From contig NZ_RIAV01000019.1 in assembly GCF_003852715.1 (NCBI RefSeq), positions 1 to 58,459 of the forward strand: a stretch of DNA of 58,459 nucleotides. Direction: 5' to 3'. The stretch is from Ectobacillus antri (GTDB taxonomy: Bacteria; Bacillota; Bacilli; Bacillales; Bacillaceae_G). Positions 42,409 through 53,842 of the stretch are shown one piece after another (the stretch's first letter is position 1; each line of letters starts with the position of its first letter). Under the pieces are notes generated by a model. The model saw only the letters and a list, made by a program, of their open reading frames with translations, ran no database searches and was not told the origin of the DNA. A program made the position numbers and the translations under genes.

Positions 42409-42591
42409 ATGGCAAAGAAGTTAGAAATTACCCTCACTCGTAGTGTAATTGGTCGTCCGCAAGATCAACGCGCAACAGTTGAAGCATTAGGCTTACGTAA
42501 GCTTAACCAAACTGTAGTGAAAGAGGAATCTCCTGCGATCCGCGGCATGATCACTAAAGTTTCTCACCTTGTAACAGTGAAAGAAGTTTAA
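42409..42591 (+). CDS. rpmD: 50S ribosomal protein L30
   Basis: The 60-residue protein reads [20 protein letters not shown] at its start, followed by the typical [14 protein letters not shown] block. It is a small 23S rRNA-binding protein in the spc order rpsE-rpmD-rplO. GAAGGAGGG precedes the ATG. Length is normal. Confidence 0.98.
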   Translation: MAKKLEITLTRSVIGRPQDQRATVEALGLRKLNQTVVKEESPAIRGMITKVSHLVTVKEV

Positions 42592-42625
42592 TAATAAATT
42601 ACGTACAATAAGGAGGTGCCTCGGA

Positions 42626-43066
42626 ATGAAACTTCATGAATTAAAGCCTGCTGAAGGTTCTCGTAAAGTTCGCAACCGTGTTGGACGTGGTATCGGTTCT
42701 GGTAACGGTAAAACTGCTGGTAAAGGTCATAAAGGACAAAACGCTCGTTCTGGCGGCGGTGTTCGCCTTGGTTTTGAGGGTGGCCAAACTCCACTTTACC
42801 GTCGTTTACCAAAACGCGGTTTCACAAACATCAACCGTAAAGAATTTGCTATCGTTAACCTAACAGCATTAAATCGCTTTGAAGATGGTACAGAAGTAAC
42901 ACCAGAATTATTACTTGAAACTGGCGTAATCAGCAAAGTAAACAACGGTGTGAAAATTCTTGCTAACGGCAAGTTAGAGAAGAAGCTTACTGTAAAAGCA
43001 CATAAGTTTTCTTCAACTGCTACTGCGGCTATTGAAGCAGCTGGCGGCAAAACTGAGGTGATTTAA
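42626..43066 (+). CDS. rplO: 50S ribosomal protein L15
   Basis: The 146-residue protein has the glycine- and basic-rich N-terminal tail ([20 protein letters not shown], about 11-30) that threads into 23S rRNA, then a globular C-terminal domain. L15 acts late in 50S assembly. AAGGAGGTGCC precedes the ATG. Its stop overlaps the secY start by one base (TAATG), so the two are likely coupled. Confidence 0.98.
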   Translation: MKLHELKPAEGSRKVRNRVGRGIGSGNGKTAGKGHKGQNARSGGGVRLGFEGGQTPLYRRLPKRGFTNINRKEFAIVNLTALNRFEDGTEVTPELLLETGVISKVNNGVKILANGKLEKKLTVKAHKFSSTATAAIEAAGGKTEVI

Positions 43067-44364
43067 TGTTTCGCACAATCTCCAACTTTATGCGCGTTGC
43101 TGAGATAAGAAATAAAATCTTTTTCACCTTTGCGATGTTGATCGTGTTTCGTATCGGTACATTTATTCCGGTACCGCACGTCAACGGTGATGTTCTAAAA
43201 GCACAAGACTCGTTGAGTGCTTTAGGTATTCTCAACACGTTTGGTGGAGGTGCCTTACAAAACTTCTCAATCTTCGCAATGGGGATTATGCCTTACATTA
43301 CAGCATCCATCATTGTACAGCTATTACAGATGGATGTTGTTCCTAAGTTTACAGAATGGTCAAAGCAAGGGGAAGCCGGGCGTCGTAAGTTAGCGCAATT
43401 TACACGTTACTTTACAATTGCTCTTGGTTTTATCCAAGCGATTGGGATGTCAATTGGATTCAACAATTTGGCTGGTGGTCAGCTAATTATTGATCCAGGC
43501 TGGACGACTTATTTATACATTGCTACTGTTCTGACTGCCGGGACAGCATTTTTAATGTGGCTTGGTGAGCAGATTACTGCAAAAGGGGTAGGAAACGGTA
43601 TTTCTATCATCATCTTTGCAGGTATTACAGCAGCGATTCCGAATGTTATAAATCAAGTTTATGTACAGCAGTTCCAAGATGCAGGGGATGATTTATTCAT
43701 TCGTCTTGTAAAAGTAGGATTGGTTTTGCTTGCTTTATTGGCGGTTATTGTAGGTGTTATCTACATCCAACAAGCGACTCGTAAGATTCCAATTCAGTAT
43801 GCAAAACGTTCTACAGGAAACAACGGTTTTGCTGGTGCGCAAAACACGCATTTACCTTTAAAAGTAAATAGTGCAGGTGTAATTCCAGTCATTTTCGCTG
43901 TTTCTTTCCTGATTACGCCACCGACAATTGCTCAGTTTTTCCCGAAAAGCGATGTTTCGCAATGGATTATAAATAACTTTAACTACAATCATCCAGTAGG
44001 AATGATCGTATATGTTGCTTTAATCGTTGCCTTCACGTATTTCTATGCATTTGTTCAGGTTAATCCGGAGCAGATGGCTGAAAATCTGAATAAACAAGGT
44101 GGATACGTTCCTGGTATTCGTCCGGGTAAGAATACAGAACAATATTTAACAAAGGTCTTATACCGTTTAACGTTCGTAGGTGCAATTTTCCTAGCGGCAA
44201 TTGCAATTCTGCCTGTGTTATTCATTAAAATAGCTGATCTTCCAGCTTCTGCCCAAATTGGTGGAATGAGCTTACTGATTGTAATCGGGGTTGCTTTAGA
44301 AACAATGAAGCAGCTAGAGAGCCAGTTAGTGAAACGCCATTATAAAGGCTTTATCAAACAATGA
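43066..44364 (+). CDS. secY: Preprotein translocase channel subunit SecY
   Basis: The 432-residue membrane protein has ten transmembrane segments. The plug and lateral-gate region follows an N-terminus reading [20 protein letters not shown]. Cytoplasmic loops hold [12 protein letters not shown] and [20 protein letters not shown]. It forms the SecYEG pore with SecE (16971) and SecG (outside this window). The start overlaps the rplO stop, tying its translation to ribosomal protein synthesis. Confidence 0.98.
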   Translation: MFRTISNFMRVAEIRNKIFFTFAMLIVFRIGTFIPVPHVNGDVLKAQDSLSALGILNTFGGGALQNFSIFAMGIMPYITASIIVQLLQMDVVPKFTEWSKQGEAGRRKLAQFTRYFTIALGFIQAIGMSIGFNNLAGGQLIIDPGWTTYLYIATVLTAGTAFLMWLGEQITAKGVGNGISIIIFAGITAAIPNVINQVYVQQFQDAGDDLFIRLVKVGLVLLALLAVIVGVIYIQQATRKIPIQYAKRSTGNNGFAGAQNTHLPLKVNSAGVIPVIFAVSFLITPPTIAQFFPKSDVSQWIINNFNYNHPVGMIVYVALIVAFTYFYAFVQVNPEQMAENLNKQGGYVPGIRPGKNTEQYLTKVLYRLTFVGAIFLAAIAILPVLFIKIADLPASAQIGGMSLLIVIGVALETMKQLESQLVKRHYKGFIKQ

Positions 44365-44367
44365 GCC

Positions 44368-45065
<698 letters not shown>

Positions 45066-45066
<1 letters not shown>

Positions 45067-45812
45067 TGATTATATGTAAAACGCCTCGTGAAATCGAGAT
45101 CATGCGATATGCCGGCAAAATTGTCGCTCTTACGCATAAAGAGTTAAAAAAGCATATTGTACCTGGGATTACAACGAAAGAGCTTGATTCCATTGCTGAG
45201 AAAGTCATCCGAGGGTATGGTGCTACGCCATCATTTAAAGGATATAATGGCTTTCCGGGAAGCATCTGTGCTTCCGTTAATGAAGAACTTGTTCACGGTA
45301 TTCCAGGAGATCGTAAGCTCAAAGACGGCGATATTATTAGCATTGATATTGGTGCTAAATATAACGGATATCATGGAGATTCTGCATGGACGTATCCGGT
45401 CGGCAAGATTTCAGATTCTGTCCAGAAGCTGCTTGATGTCACAGAGAAATCGTTGCACATTGGCTTAGCAGAAGCAAAACCTAATGTAAGGCTTTCAAAT
45501 ATTTCTCATGCGATCCAAGTGTATGCTGAAGGCGAGGGTTTTTCAGTCGTAAGAGAGTATGTAGGACATGGGATTGGGCAAGACTTACATGAAGCTCCCC
45601 AAATTCCGCACTACGGACCTCCGGGAAAAGGGCCGAGGTTAAAACCGGGCATGGTACTTTGTATTGAACCGATGATTAACCAAGGACATCGATATGTGAA
45701 AACATTGTCCGACAACTGGACAGTAGTGACTGTGGATGGTAAGTGGTGTGCTCACTTTGAACATACAATTGCCATTACGGAAACAGGGTATGAAATTTTG
45801 ACAACTGAGTAG
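45066..45812 (+). CDS. map: Methionine aminopeptidase, type I
   Basis: The 248-residue enzyme removes the N-terminal methionine from new proteins. The metal ligands are visible in order: the Asp of [17 protein letters not shown] (two Asp about 97 and 108), the His of [12 protein letters not shown] (about 171), the Glu of CIEPMI (about 204) and the Glu of FEHTIAIT (about 235). It starts within the adk stop (TAATG). B. subtilis has a small KOW-type gene after map; none is seen in the 60 bases before infA here. Confidence 0.97.
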
Positions 45813-45872
45813 TTTACTTCTCCGAGATTTCAGAGCAGTCTCAAAGACGATTTGAAGAAGGGAGAACAAGAA

Positions 45873-46091
45873 ATGGCTAAAGATGATGTAATTGAAATTG
45901 AAGGTACAGTTATCGAGACATTACCGAATGCTATGTTCAAAGTAGAACTGGAAAACAAGCATGTCGTATTAGCTCATGTTTCTGGTAAAATTCGTATGAA
46001 CTTCATTCGTATTTTACCTGGAGACAAAGTTACGGTAGAATTATCTCCGTACGATTTAAATCGTGGTCGTATTACGTACCGTTTTAAATGA
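45873..46091 (+). CDS. infA: Translation initiation factor IF-1
   Basis: The start is ATG 45873 ([20 protein letters not shown]), giving 72 residues; GAAGGGAGAAC lies just upstream, and an earlier ATG at 45852 includes that SD. It is a single OB-fold protein that blocks the A site during initiation. The C-terminal [15 protein letters not shown] is invariant. It is followed by rpmJ, rpsM and rpsK. Confidence 0.98.
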   Translation: MAKDDVIEIEGTVIETLPNAMFKVELENKHVVLAHVSGKIRMNFIRILPGDKVTVELSPYDLNRGRITYRFK

Positions 46092-46096
46092 TATAG

Positions 46097-46240
<144 letters not shown>

Positions 46241-46245
46241 TTTGA

Positions 46246-46626
<381 letters not shown>

Positions 46627-46644
46627 TTAAGTAAAGGAGGTTGA

Positions 46645-47040
<396 letters not shown>

Positions 47041-47150
47041 TTCTTCTGTATAAATTTCTTACTCTTGTCTATAATGGGATATAGACTGAAAATATTTAAC
47101 AGAAGCATCGCTTGTTGTGCACAATCGGGAACTGCCTAAGGGGGACTTTC

Positions 47151-47176
47151 GGTTAGACAATACTACTTGTCTAGCC
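47151..47176 (+). promoter_or_regulatory. Stable hairpin upstream of rpoA
   Basis: GGTTAGACAA (47151-47160) pairs with TTGTCTAGCC (47167-47176), with one G-U pair, around TACTAC. No T run follows. A lone TATAAT at 47070-47075 has no matching -35, so a separate rpoA promoter is uncertain. Confidence 0.6.
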
Positions 47177-47209
47177 GGGGTTTCGACGTTTTGAAGGAGG
47201 GTTTAATAC

Positions 47210-48154
47210 ATGATCGAGATTGAAAAACCGAAAATCGAAACGGTTGAACTTAACGAAGGCGCTAAATACGGTAAATTCGTTATTGAACCACTTGAGCGTG
47301 GATATGGTACTACTTTGGGTAACTCCTTACGTCGTATTTTGTTATCTTCACTCCCTGGTGCCGCTGTTACGTCAATCCAAATTGATGGTGTACTTCATGA
47401 GTTTTCAACAATTGAGGGTGTTGTAGAAGATGTTACAACAATTATCTTAAACATCAAGAAATTGGCGCTTAAGATTTACTCTGAAGAGGAGAAAACGCTT
47501 GAAATTGATGTGCAGGGTGAAGGTGTTGTCACAGCTGCCGATATTACTCATGATAGCGATGTCGAAATCTTAAATCCGGATTTACACATTGCAACGTTAG
47601 CAAAGGATGCGCATTTACGCATGCGTTTAACTGCAAAGCGTGGTCGTGGGTATACGCCAGCTGATGCAAACAAAAGAGAAGATCAACCAATAGGCGTAAT
47701 TCCTATTGATTCCATTTTCACTCCAGTGTCACGTGTAACGTACCAAGTGGAAAATACACGTGTAGGGCAAGTAACGAACTTTGACAAATTGACGCTAGAT
47801 GTATGGACGGATGGAAGCATCGGGCCGAAAGAAGCAATTTCGTTAGGAGCTAAGATTTTAACCGAGCATTTAAATATCTTTGTTGGTTTAACTAACGAAG
47901 CGCAAAATGCGGAGATTATGGTAGAAAAAGAAGAAGATCAAAAAGAAAAAGTTTTAGAAATGACAATTGAAGAACTGGATCTTTCTGTTCGTTCTTATAA
48001 CTGCTTAAAGCGAGCTGGTATCAATACGGTACAAGAGCTTGCTAACAAAACAGAAGAAGATATGATGAAAGTTCGTAACTTAGGACGTAAATCCTTAGAG
48101 GAAGTAAAGCACAAGCTTGAAGAGCTAGGCTTAGGCTTACGTAAGGACGACTAA
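47210..48154 (+). CDS. rpoA: DNA-directed RNA polymerase alpha subunit
   Basis: The 314-residue protein has the N-terminal assembly domain ([20 protein letters not shown], about 31-50), a flexible linker near 230-245, and the C-terminal domain ([20 protein letters not shown], then [15 protein letters not shown]) that binds UP elements and Spx-type regulators. GAAGGAGGG precedes the ATG. It is placed with S11 and L17, tying polymerase supply to ribosome supply. Confidence 0.98.
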   Translation: MIEIEKPKIETVELNEGAKYGKFVIEPLERGYGTTLGNSLRRILLSSLPGAAVTSIQIDGVLHEFSTIEGVVEDVTTIILNIKKLALKIYSEEEKTLEIDVQGEGVVTAADITHDSDVEILNPDLHIATLAKDAHLRMRLTAKRGRGYTPADANKREDQPIGVIPIDSIFTPVSRVTYQVENTRVGQVTNFDKLTLDVWTDGSIGPKEAISLGAKILTEHLNIFVGLTNEAQNAEIMVEKEEDQKEKVLEMTIEELDLSVRSYNCLKRAGINTVQELANKTEEDMMKVRNLGRKSLEEVKHKLEELGLGLRKDD

Positions 48155-48198
48155 GGTTTCTTTGTTTTGTTAACAATCAACGAAGGAGGGAACTACGA

Positions 48199-48561
48199 AT
48201 GGCATACAGAAAATTAGGCCGTACAAGCGCGCAACGTAAAGCTATGTTACGTGACTTGACTACTGACTTAATCATCAACGAGCGCATCGAAACGACTGAA
48301 ACTCGTGCGAAAGAGCTTCGTTCCGTAGTAGAAAAAATGATTACTCTAGGTAAACGCGGAGATCTTCACGCTCGCCGTCAAGCAGCTTCTTACGTTCGTA
48401 ACGAAGTAGCAAACGCTGAGACGAAGCAAGATGCGTTGCAAAAATTATTTGCAGACATCGCTCCTCGCTACGCAGACCGCCAAGGTGGATACACTCGTAT
48501 CGCTAAAGTTGGTCCTCGTCGCGGTGACGGTGCTCCAATGGTTATCATCGAATTAGTATAA
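48199..48561 (+). CDS. rplQ: 50S ribosomal protein L17
   Basis: The 120-residue protein begins [20 protein letters not shown], the L17 hallmark, and ends [20 protein letters not shown]. It lies near the tunnel exit. GAAGGAGGG precedes the ATG. It is the last gene of the S10-spc-alpha superoperon and is followed by an intrinsic terminator. Confidence 0.98.
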   Translation: MAYRKLGRTSAQRKAMLRDLTTDLIINERIETTETRAKELRSVVEKMITLGKRGDLHARRQAASYVRNEVANAETKQDALQKLFADIAPRYADRQGGYTRIAKVGPRRGDGAPMVIIELV

Positions 48562-48568
48562 CCGCAGT

Positions 48569-48617
48569 AAAAGGGCAGGACAGTGCTTTTTAAGTAACTG
48601 GTCGTGGCCCTTTTTTT
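48569..48617 (+). terminator. Terminator of the S10-spc-alpha superoperon
   Basis: AAAAGGGC (48569-48576) pairs with GCCCTTTT (48607-48614), with a T run to 48617. The 30-base loop can pair further inside. Some readthrough into ecfA1 is possible. Confidence 0.8.
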
Positions 48618-48677
48618 GTATGCATTGATAGGGAATATTCGTATTTCTTAGGAAATAATACGAGAAGGTGTCGATAA

Positions 48678-49520
48678 ATGAAGGAAGAGAAGCTTCGTAT
48701 AGAGCATTTGTCGTTTCAATATCCTCATGCAAAAGAGGCTGCTTTAAAAGATATATCATTTTCTGTTTATCAAGGAGAATGGCTGTCTATCATCGGCCAA
48801 AACGGTTCAGGTAAGTCTACGCTAGCTAAAATTCTAAATGGGTTACTGCTTCCCAATGAAGGCGTTATTCTAGTAAATGGGGAAATTATTTTATCAGAAG
48901 AAACGATATGGGATGTACGTGAGCATATTGGGATGGTCTTTCAAAATCCGGATAATCAATTTGTCGGGACAACAGTACAAGATGATGTAGTGTTTGGAAT
49001 GGAAAATAGAGGTGTGCCGCGTAATGAAATGATAGAAAGATTACAGTATGCCCTTTCTTTGGTCGGTATGGAGGAATTTGCTGAACAGGAGCCTCACACC
49101 TTATCAGGCGGACAAAAACAGCGTGTAGCGATTGCAAGTGTGTTAGCGCTCCGACCTTCCATTTTGATTTTGGATGAAGCGACCTCTATGTTAGATCCTA
49201 TGGGAAGAAAAGAAGTAATGGAAACGGTACAGCAGCTGGTGCAAGCAAATCATATGACTGTCATTTCAATTACCCATGATTTAGAAGAAGCAGCGCAATC
49301 AGATCGTATCGTTGTGCTTGACCGAGGGAATATAGTAAAAGAAGGCACGCCTGAATATGTATTTACGTTTACAGAGGAGCTTCGCTCTATGGGACTCAAC
49401 GTTCCTTTTTCAGTAAGATTGACAGAAATGTTAAAAGAGCGAATGTTACCGGTAAACAAGATGCATCTTACCGCGGAAAGTTTGGTGAACGAGCTTTGGA
49501 CATTATATTTAAAAAAGTAG
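48678..49520 (+). CDS. ecfA1: ECF transporter ATP-binding protein EcfA1
   Basis: The 280-residue ABC ATPase has Walker [10 protein letters not shown] (about 40-48), signature LSGGQKQRV (about 141-149) and Walker [15 protein letters not shown] (about 160-173). With EcfA2 and EcfT it forms the shared energising module that serves several vitamin-binding S components encoded elsewhere. GAGAAGGTG precedes the ATG. Its end overlaps ecfA2 by 25 bases. Confidence 0.96.
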   Translation: MKEEKLRIEHLSFQYPHAKEAALKDISFSVYQGEWLSIIGQNGSGKSTLAKILNGLLLPNEGVILVNGEIILSEETIWDVREHIGMVFQNPDNQFVGTTVQDDVVFGMENRGVPRNEMIERLQYALSLVGMEEFAEQEPHTLSGGQKQRVAIASVLALRPSILILDEATSMLDPMGRKEVMETVQQLVQANHMTVISITHDLEEAAQSDRIVVLDRGNIVKEGTPEYVFTFTEELRSMGLNVPFSVRLTEMLKERMLPVNKMHLTAESLVNELWTLYLKK

Positions 49521-50362
49521 AACATCGATATCAAAAGAATACACCGTTTGAACGGTTAGCTATATATGATATAGACCTTTCTTTTTTAGAAGGCGGCTAT
49601 TACGCTATTATTGGTCATACAGGCTCAGGTAAATCTACAGTTATTCAGCATTTAAATGCGCTTTTAAAGCCAACAGCGGGGAAAGTAGAGCTGGGAGATA
49701 TTGTTGTGGCTGCTGATAAAAAGCAGAAAAAGCTAAAAGGTATTCGCAAGAAGGTCGGCATTGTATTTCAATATCCGGAGCATCAGTTGTTTGAAGAAAC
49801 TGTAGAAAAGGATATTTGTTTTGGACCTTTAAATTTTGGTGTTTCTAGTGAGGAAGCAAAGAAAAAGGCTGCATTTGCTCTTGAAATGGTAGGGCTACCG
49901 ATAGAGTTCCTGCAGAAATCCCCATTCGAACTAAGTGGTGGACAAATGCGCCGTGTTGCTATAGCGGGAGTATTGGCTATGGAACCTGAAGTTCTCGTCT
50001 TAGATGAACCGACTGCGGGGCTTGATCCGAGAGGTCAGGAAGAACTCATGGCTATGTTCTATAAACTCCATAAACAAAGAGGGATAACGGTTATACTAGT
50101 TACACATAACATGGAAGATGCGGCACAATATGCCCAAGAAGTCGTGGTTATGCATAAGGGTACGGTCTTTCTACGTGGTAAACCAGAAGAAGTTTTCTCC
50201 AATGCGACTTTATTAGAAGAGATTGGTCTGTCTGTGCCCCTTTCTGTAAAGTGTAAGCAGCTTCTTGAACAAAGAATGAATATTACGCTCGATACCAATG
50301 CATTAACAATAGAGGCTTTAGCAGAAGAAATAACTTCTTTGTTTAAGAAGGGTGGAATGTAG
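49496..50362 (+). CDS. ecfA2: ECF transporter ATP-binding protein EcfA2
   Basis: The 288-residue ABC ATPase starts at TTG 49496 ([19 protein letters not shown]), which matches relatives; the upstream TGGTGAACGAG is a weak SD inside ecfA1, so translation is probably coupled. Walker A is GHTGSGKST (about 40-48), the signature LSGGQMRRV and Walker [15 protein letters not shown]. It forms the heterodimeric nucleotide-binding pair with EcfA1. ecfT follows directly. Confidence 0.95.
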   Translation: MDIIFKKVEHRYQKNTPFERLAIYDIDLSFLEGGYYAIIGHTGSGKSTVIQHLNALLKPTAGKVELGDIVVAADKKQKKLKGIRKKVGIVFQYPEHQLFEETVEKDICFGPLNFGVSSEEAKKKAAFALEMVGLPIEFLQKSPFELSGGQMRRVAIAGVLAMEPEVLVLDEPTAGLDPRGQEELMAMFYKLHKQRGITVILVTHNMEDAAQYAQEVVVMHKGTVFLRGKPEEVFSNATLLEEIGLSVPLSVKCKQLLEQRMNITLDTNALTIEALAEEITSLFKKGGM

Positions 50363-51157
50363 ATGCAGCAGCTTATTATTGGTAAATATATTCCTAGTCA
50401 TTCTATTATCCATCGTTTAGACCCTCGGACTAAGCTGTTGTTTGCTTTCCTATATGTATTTGTAGTCTTTTTAGCAAACGATGCAATATCGTACACAGTA
50501 CTATTGCTATACACATCTATTCCCTTATTTTTATCACGCGTGCCTATTAAATATATCGTTTCGGGCTTAAAACCGGTATTATGGTTATTTTTATTTACAT
50601 TTCTTCTTCACGTTTTAACAACGAAAGAAGGTAATGTATTGTTTCAAGTTGGGTGGTTTGCAGTCTATGAAAAAGGCTTACAACAAGGAATTTATATATC
50701 CTTGCGCTTTTTGCTGCTAATTATCATAACAACTATGCTAACACTAACCACTACACCTATTGAAATTACAGATGGGTTGGAGACATTACTCTCACCATTT
50801 AAACGGATTGGTATGCCTGTGCATGAAATTGCATTAATGATGTCCATTTCGTTACGTTTCATTCCGACACTTATGGAGGAAACAGAAAAGATTATGAAAG
50901 CACAATCTTCACGTGGAACAGATTTTACAGGCGGGCCCCTAAAAGAGAGACTGCGAGCTGTAATTGCCTTGCTCGTCCCTCTATTTATTAGTGCTTTTAA
51001 ACGTGCTGAAGACCTTGCCATTGCGATGGAAGCAAGAGGCTATAGGGGCGGAGAAGGGCGAACCAAATTTCGTCAGTTACAATGGGGATATAAGGATAAT
51101 TTAGCATTGCTAAGTTTAGTAGTAATAGCGTTAGTCCTTATTCTTTTACGTTGGTGA
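50363..51157 (+). CDS. ecfT: ECF transporter transmembrane subunit EcfT
   Basis: The 264-residue membrane protein starts at the base after the ecfA2 stop and has an early [20 protein letters not shown] segment. Several hydrophobic helices follow, then the cytoplasmic coupling helices with the paired ARG motifs of the family ([13 protein letters not shown] near 177 and [16 protein letters not shown] near 215). It links the ATPases to interchangeable S subunits. Substrates cannot be told from this locus. Confidence 0.96.
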   Translation: MQQLIIGKYIPSHSIIHRLDPRTKLLFAFLYVFVVFLANDAISYTVLLLYTSIPLFLSRVPIKYIVSGLKPVLWLFLFTFLLHVLTTKEGNVLFQVGWFAVYEKGLQQGIYISLRFLLLIIITTMLTLTTTPIEITDGLETLLSPFKRIGMPVHEIALMMSISLRFIPTLMEETEKIMKAQSSRGTDFTGGPLKERLRAVIALLVPLFISAFKRAEDLAIAMEARGYRGGEGRTKFRQLQWGYKDNLALLSLVVIALVLILLRW

Positions 51158-51162
51158 TATAC

Positions 51163-51903
51163 ATGGAAAGAATAAAGTGTACCATTTCATATGATGGAAC
51201 AAATTTTAGTGGCTATCAAATGCAGCAAAAAGACAGGACGGTTCAATTTGAGATAGAACGAGCGCTTCGCAAAATTCATAAAGATGACATTCGTACGCAT
51301 GCCTCAGGTCGAACAGATGCTAGAGTGCATGCGTACGGACAAGTTTTTCATTTTGATTCCCCCCTTGCTATTCCTGCTTTAGGCTGGGTTGCTGCTTTAA
51401 ATTCAGCATTACCTGAGGATATTGCGGTAAGAAGGGTGGAAAAGGTTCATTCGCATTTTCATGCGCGCTATGATGTCGTGAGTAAGGAATACCGTTATAA
51501 GGTGTTGCTAAATGGAAGGGATAATGTATTTGCACGCAATTATATGTATCGTTATCCGTATCGCATTGATGTAAGTACAATGGAAGCTGCGGCAAAGCAC
51601 TTTTTAGGCACACATGATTTCACTTCATTTTGCTCTGCGAAATCAGATAAAGAAAACAAAGTGCGCACCATTCATGAAATTGAAATACAGCAAAATGGCG
51701 ATGAACTTCTATTTCGATTTGTAGGTAATGGTTTCTTGTATAATATGGTCCGTATTATGGTAGGGACATTGCTTGATGTTGGGCAAGGAAGGCGTGCTCC
51801 TGCAGATATACCAGCCATTCTGGAAAAGCGCGACCGTCGCTATGCTAGTAAAACAGCACCGGGACACGGGCTATATTTATGGCAGGTAAACTATAACAAC
51901 TAA
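51163..51903 (+). CDS. truA: tRNA pseudouridine(38-40) synthase TruA
   Basis: The start is ATG 51163 ([20 protein letters not shown]), giving 246 residues; TTGGTGAT is the likely SD, and the TTG at 51151 lies within it and ecfT. The catalytic Asp is in [14 protein letters not shown] (about 48-61). TruA modifies the tRNA anticodon arm at positions 38-40. It is separated from rplM by a promoter and an L13 leader. Confidence 0.95.
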   Translation: MERIKCTISYDGTNFSGYQMQQKDRTVQFEIERALRKIHKDDIRTHASGRTDARVHAYGQVFHFDSPLAIPALGWVAALNSALPEDIAVRRVEKVHSHFHARYDVVSKEYRYKVLLNGRDNVFARNYMYRYPYRIDVSTMEAAAKHFLGTHDFTSFCSAKSDKENKVRTIHEIEIQQNGDELLFRFVGNGFLYNMVRIMVGTLLDVGQGRRAPADIPAILEKRDRRYASKTAPGHGLYLWQVNYNN

Positions 51904-51921
51904 TCCTGGTGTAACATTTGC

Positions 51922-51950
51922 TTGACATTGGTTTCGCAAAGATATATCAT
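51922..51950 (+). promoter_or_regulatory. SigA-type promoter of rplM-rpsI
   Basis: A perfect TTGACA (51922-51927) lies 17 bases before TATCAT (51945-51950). Transcription should begin near 51957, just before the L13 leader. Confidence 0.85.
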
Positions 51951-51960
51951 AACATATGGT

Positions 51961-52016
51961 ATTGTTTCTAAAACCACGATTAGCCCCGGAAATTAATCGT
52001 GTTTAAGATAAACAAT
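51961..52016 (+). promoter_or_regulatory. L13 leader RNA
   Basis: The outer arms ATTGTTT (51961-51967) and AAACAAT (52010-52016) enclose an inner hairpin CACGATTA (51975-51982)/TAATCGTG (51994-52001) with loop GCCCCGGAAAT. Sequence and fold match the Firmicute L13 leader, believed to bind L13 for autoregulation of rplM-rpsI. Confidence 0.82.
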
Positions 52017-52057
52017 GAATTGATCTTGAGAACAAAACATGTAGGAGGGAAATAAAC

Positions 52058-52495
52058 ATGCGTACGACTTTCATGGCAAAAGCTAACGAAGTTGAGCGTA
52101 AATGGTATGTGATCGATGCTGAAGGTCAAACTTTAGGTCGTCTTGCAAGCGAAGTAGCTGCTATTTTACGCGGTAAAAACAAACCAACTTTTACACCACA
52201 CGTTGATACTGGTGATCATGTAATCATCATCAACGCTGAAAAGGTTCACCTAACAGGTAATAAATTGAACGATAAAATTTACTATCGTCACACTATGCAC
52301 CCAGGCGGTTTGAAACAAAGAACTGCATTGGAAATGCGTACAAACTACCCAGTACAAATGATCGAGCTTGCTGTTAAAGGTATGCTTCCAAAGAACCGTT
52401 TGGGTCGTCAAATGGTTAAGAAATTAAACGTGTATGCTGGTTCTGAGCATCCACACCAAGCACAAAAACCAGAAGTTTACGAACTTCGCGGATAA
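52058..52495 (+). CDS. rplM: 50S ribosomal protein L13
   Basis: The 145-residue protein begins [20 protein letters not shown] and contains [20 protein letters not shown], typical of L13. It is an early assembly protein on 23S rRNA. TAGGAGGG precedes the ATG. The L13 leader upstream (51961-52016) suggests autoregulation. It pairs with rpsI, 20 bases downstream. Confidence 0.98.
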   Translation: MRTTFMAKANEVERKWYVIDAEGQTLGRLASEVAAILRGKNKPTFTPHVDTGDHVIIINAEKVHLTGNKLNDKIYYRHTMHPGGLKQRTALEMRTNYPVQMIELAVKGMLPKNRLGRQMVKKLNVYAGSEHPHQAQKPEVYELRG

Positions 52496-52515
52496 TTTAC
52501 TAAGGAGGGTTTAAT

Positions 52516-52908
52516 TTGGCACAGGTACAATACTATGGTACTGGACGTCGTAAGAGTTCAGTAGCGCGCGTACGTCTCGTTCCAGGTGAAGGACGCGTTA
52601 TCATCAACGGTCGTGAATTCGAAAACTATATCCCATTCGCTGCATTGCGTGAAGTAGTTAAACAACCTCTAGTTGCAACTGAAACTTTAGGTAACTACGA
52701 TGTTCTTGTAAATGTAAGCGGCGGCGGTTTCACTGGTCAAGCTGGTGCAATCCGTCACGGTATCGCAAGAGCATTGCTAAAAGCTGATCCTGAGTACCGC
52801 TTAACTCTTAAGCGTGCAGGATTGTTGACTCGTGACGCACGTATGAAAGAGCGTAAGAAATACGGTCTTAAAGGTGCTCGTCGTGCACCTCAGTTCTCAA
52901 AACGTTAA
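52516..52908 (+). CDS. rpsI: 30S ribosomal protein S9
   Basis: The 130-residue protein starts at TTG 52516 ([20 protein letters not shown]), seven bases from AAGGAGGG. It ends [16 protein letters not shown]; the terminal lysine-arginine tail reaches the P-site tRNA anticodon. S9 sits in the 30S head. A perfect palindromic terminator follows after 13 bases. Confidence 0.98.
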   Translation: MAQVQYYGTGRRKSSVARVRLVPGEGRVIINGREFENYIPFAALREVVKQPLVATETLGNYDVLVNVSGGGFTGQAGAIRHGIARALLKADPEYRLTLKRAGLLTRDARMKERKKYGLKGARRAPQFSKR

Positions 52909-52921
52909 TTTTTACGTTTTC

Positions 52922-52952
52922 AAACTCCAAGCAAATTTGCTTGGAGTTTTTT
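52922..52952 (+). terminator. Terminator after rpsI
   Basis: AAACTCCAAGCAAA (52922-52935) is followed immediately by its exact reverse complement (52936-52949) and more T. This ends the rplM-rpsI unit. Confidence 0.94.
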
Positions 52953-53071
52953 ATATGCTAAAAACAGTAAAGGTTCTTACCGATAACAGTAATAATTAAT
53001 GTAATTCCTTTGGTCTGATTTCTATCCTGTTCAGACCGTTATGAAACAGAGGCAAAAATGTAGGCTCTTTT

Positions 53072-53220
53072 CTCAAAAATTGTTGTTTTTAGATAGGTTT
53101 CTTTGTTTCAGGTTGGTTGGAGTGGAAGGTGAGAGATTCCCGCGGAAAGTGAGCAACCTAGAGCAGAAATAAACCACTCCCCACGATTTGTTACATAGAA
53201 GCAAAGTTTGCGAAAACAGT
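53072..53220. repeat. Probable Bacillus-type intergenic repeat element
   Basis: This block in the 387-base gene-free gap (52953-53339) has no coding sense but resembles intergenic repeats seen in Bacillus genomes (GGTTGGTTGGAGTGGAAGG... with CCCGCGGAAAG). AGGTTG (53110-53115) pairs with CAACCT (53154-53159), and GGAGTGG (53119-53125) with CCACTCC (53174-53180); the two pairs are interleaved. Only one copy is in this window, so repetition is from memory of the family and not shown here. Confidence 0.5.
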
Positions 53221-53339
53221 CAAAATGCAAAAGGAAATGTTTTATTGTTTCTTAATATTATACGTCTCTTTTCTTTGGAATATTTTTAGCCGCATGTTCC
53301 GTTTCGAGTCGTTTAGACTACGAAGTAGGGAGGTGTTGT

Positions 53340-53780
53340 ATGACAATTGTTACTACCCTAACAGAAAAGAGAAGAGAGAAGCAATTGAAATATGAGAAGC
53401 GGCTGCTACGGGAACTATCCTTACAAACATTGCGCAGCGGCATACACAATTCATTTATTCAATACATGAGTGCACCGCGCTTTGCGCGTCATTTAGAGGA
53501 CTATTGTTTAGAGCTTGCGGTGGAATCATATTTGTTGGGAGCTCGTTATAGTAAATTTGGCTATTATGGCGAGTCTTTACTGAATGTGAAAATTCGCTCT
53601 CATTATGAGGAAAGTCATTTGGCGGAAACGTTATTCCAGTTTTTATGCAGCATTCCAGCTAGTGAGTTTATAGAGGAGTGCCATCAATCTCTATATGATA
53701 CATGCCACGAATTTATCTCTTGTTGGTGGACAGAAGGCTATACAAAAGGTGAAAGAAGATATCGATTGAGATTGCGCTAA
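53340..53780 (+). CDS. ybaK: YbaK-like protein (DUF2521 family)
   Basis: The 146-residue soluble protein has a highly basic N-terminus (EKRREKQLKYEKRLLRELSL) and a helical body with CLELAVESYLLGARYSKFGY near 52. It resembles B. subtilis YbaK of the DUF2521 group, found next to cwlD in Bacillus. No function is established. GGGAGGTG precedes the ATG. It has no signal peptide or membrane segment. A role in sporulation is only suggested by its neighbours. Confidence 0.85.
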   Translation: MTIVTTLTEKRREKQLKYEKRLLRELSLQTLRSGIHNSFIQYMSAPRFARHLEDYCLELAVESYLLGARYSKFGYYGESLLNVKIRSHYEESHLAETLFQFLCSIPASEFIEECHQSLYDTCHEFISCWWTEGYTKGERRYRLRLR

Positions 53781-53784
53781 CGAT

Positions 53785-53813
53785 TCATATTCCTCTCTCT
53801 TGTCCCATATAAG
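53785..53813 (+). promoter_or_regulatory. Candidate SigE promoter of cwlD
   Basis: TCATATT (53785-53791) fits the SigE -35 consensus KMATATT fully. After 14 bases CATATAAG (53806-53813) matches the -10 CATACAAT at six of eight positions. Spacing is the SigE standard. It lies 30 bases before the cwlD start. Confidence 0.65.
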
Positions 53814-53842
53814 TAAGTAGAGGACGAGCAGGAGGGAGAGGT

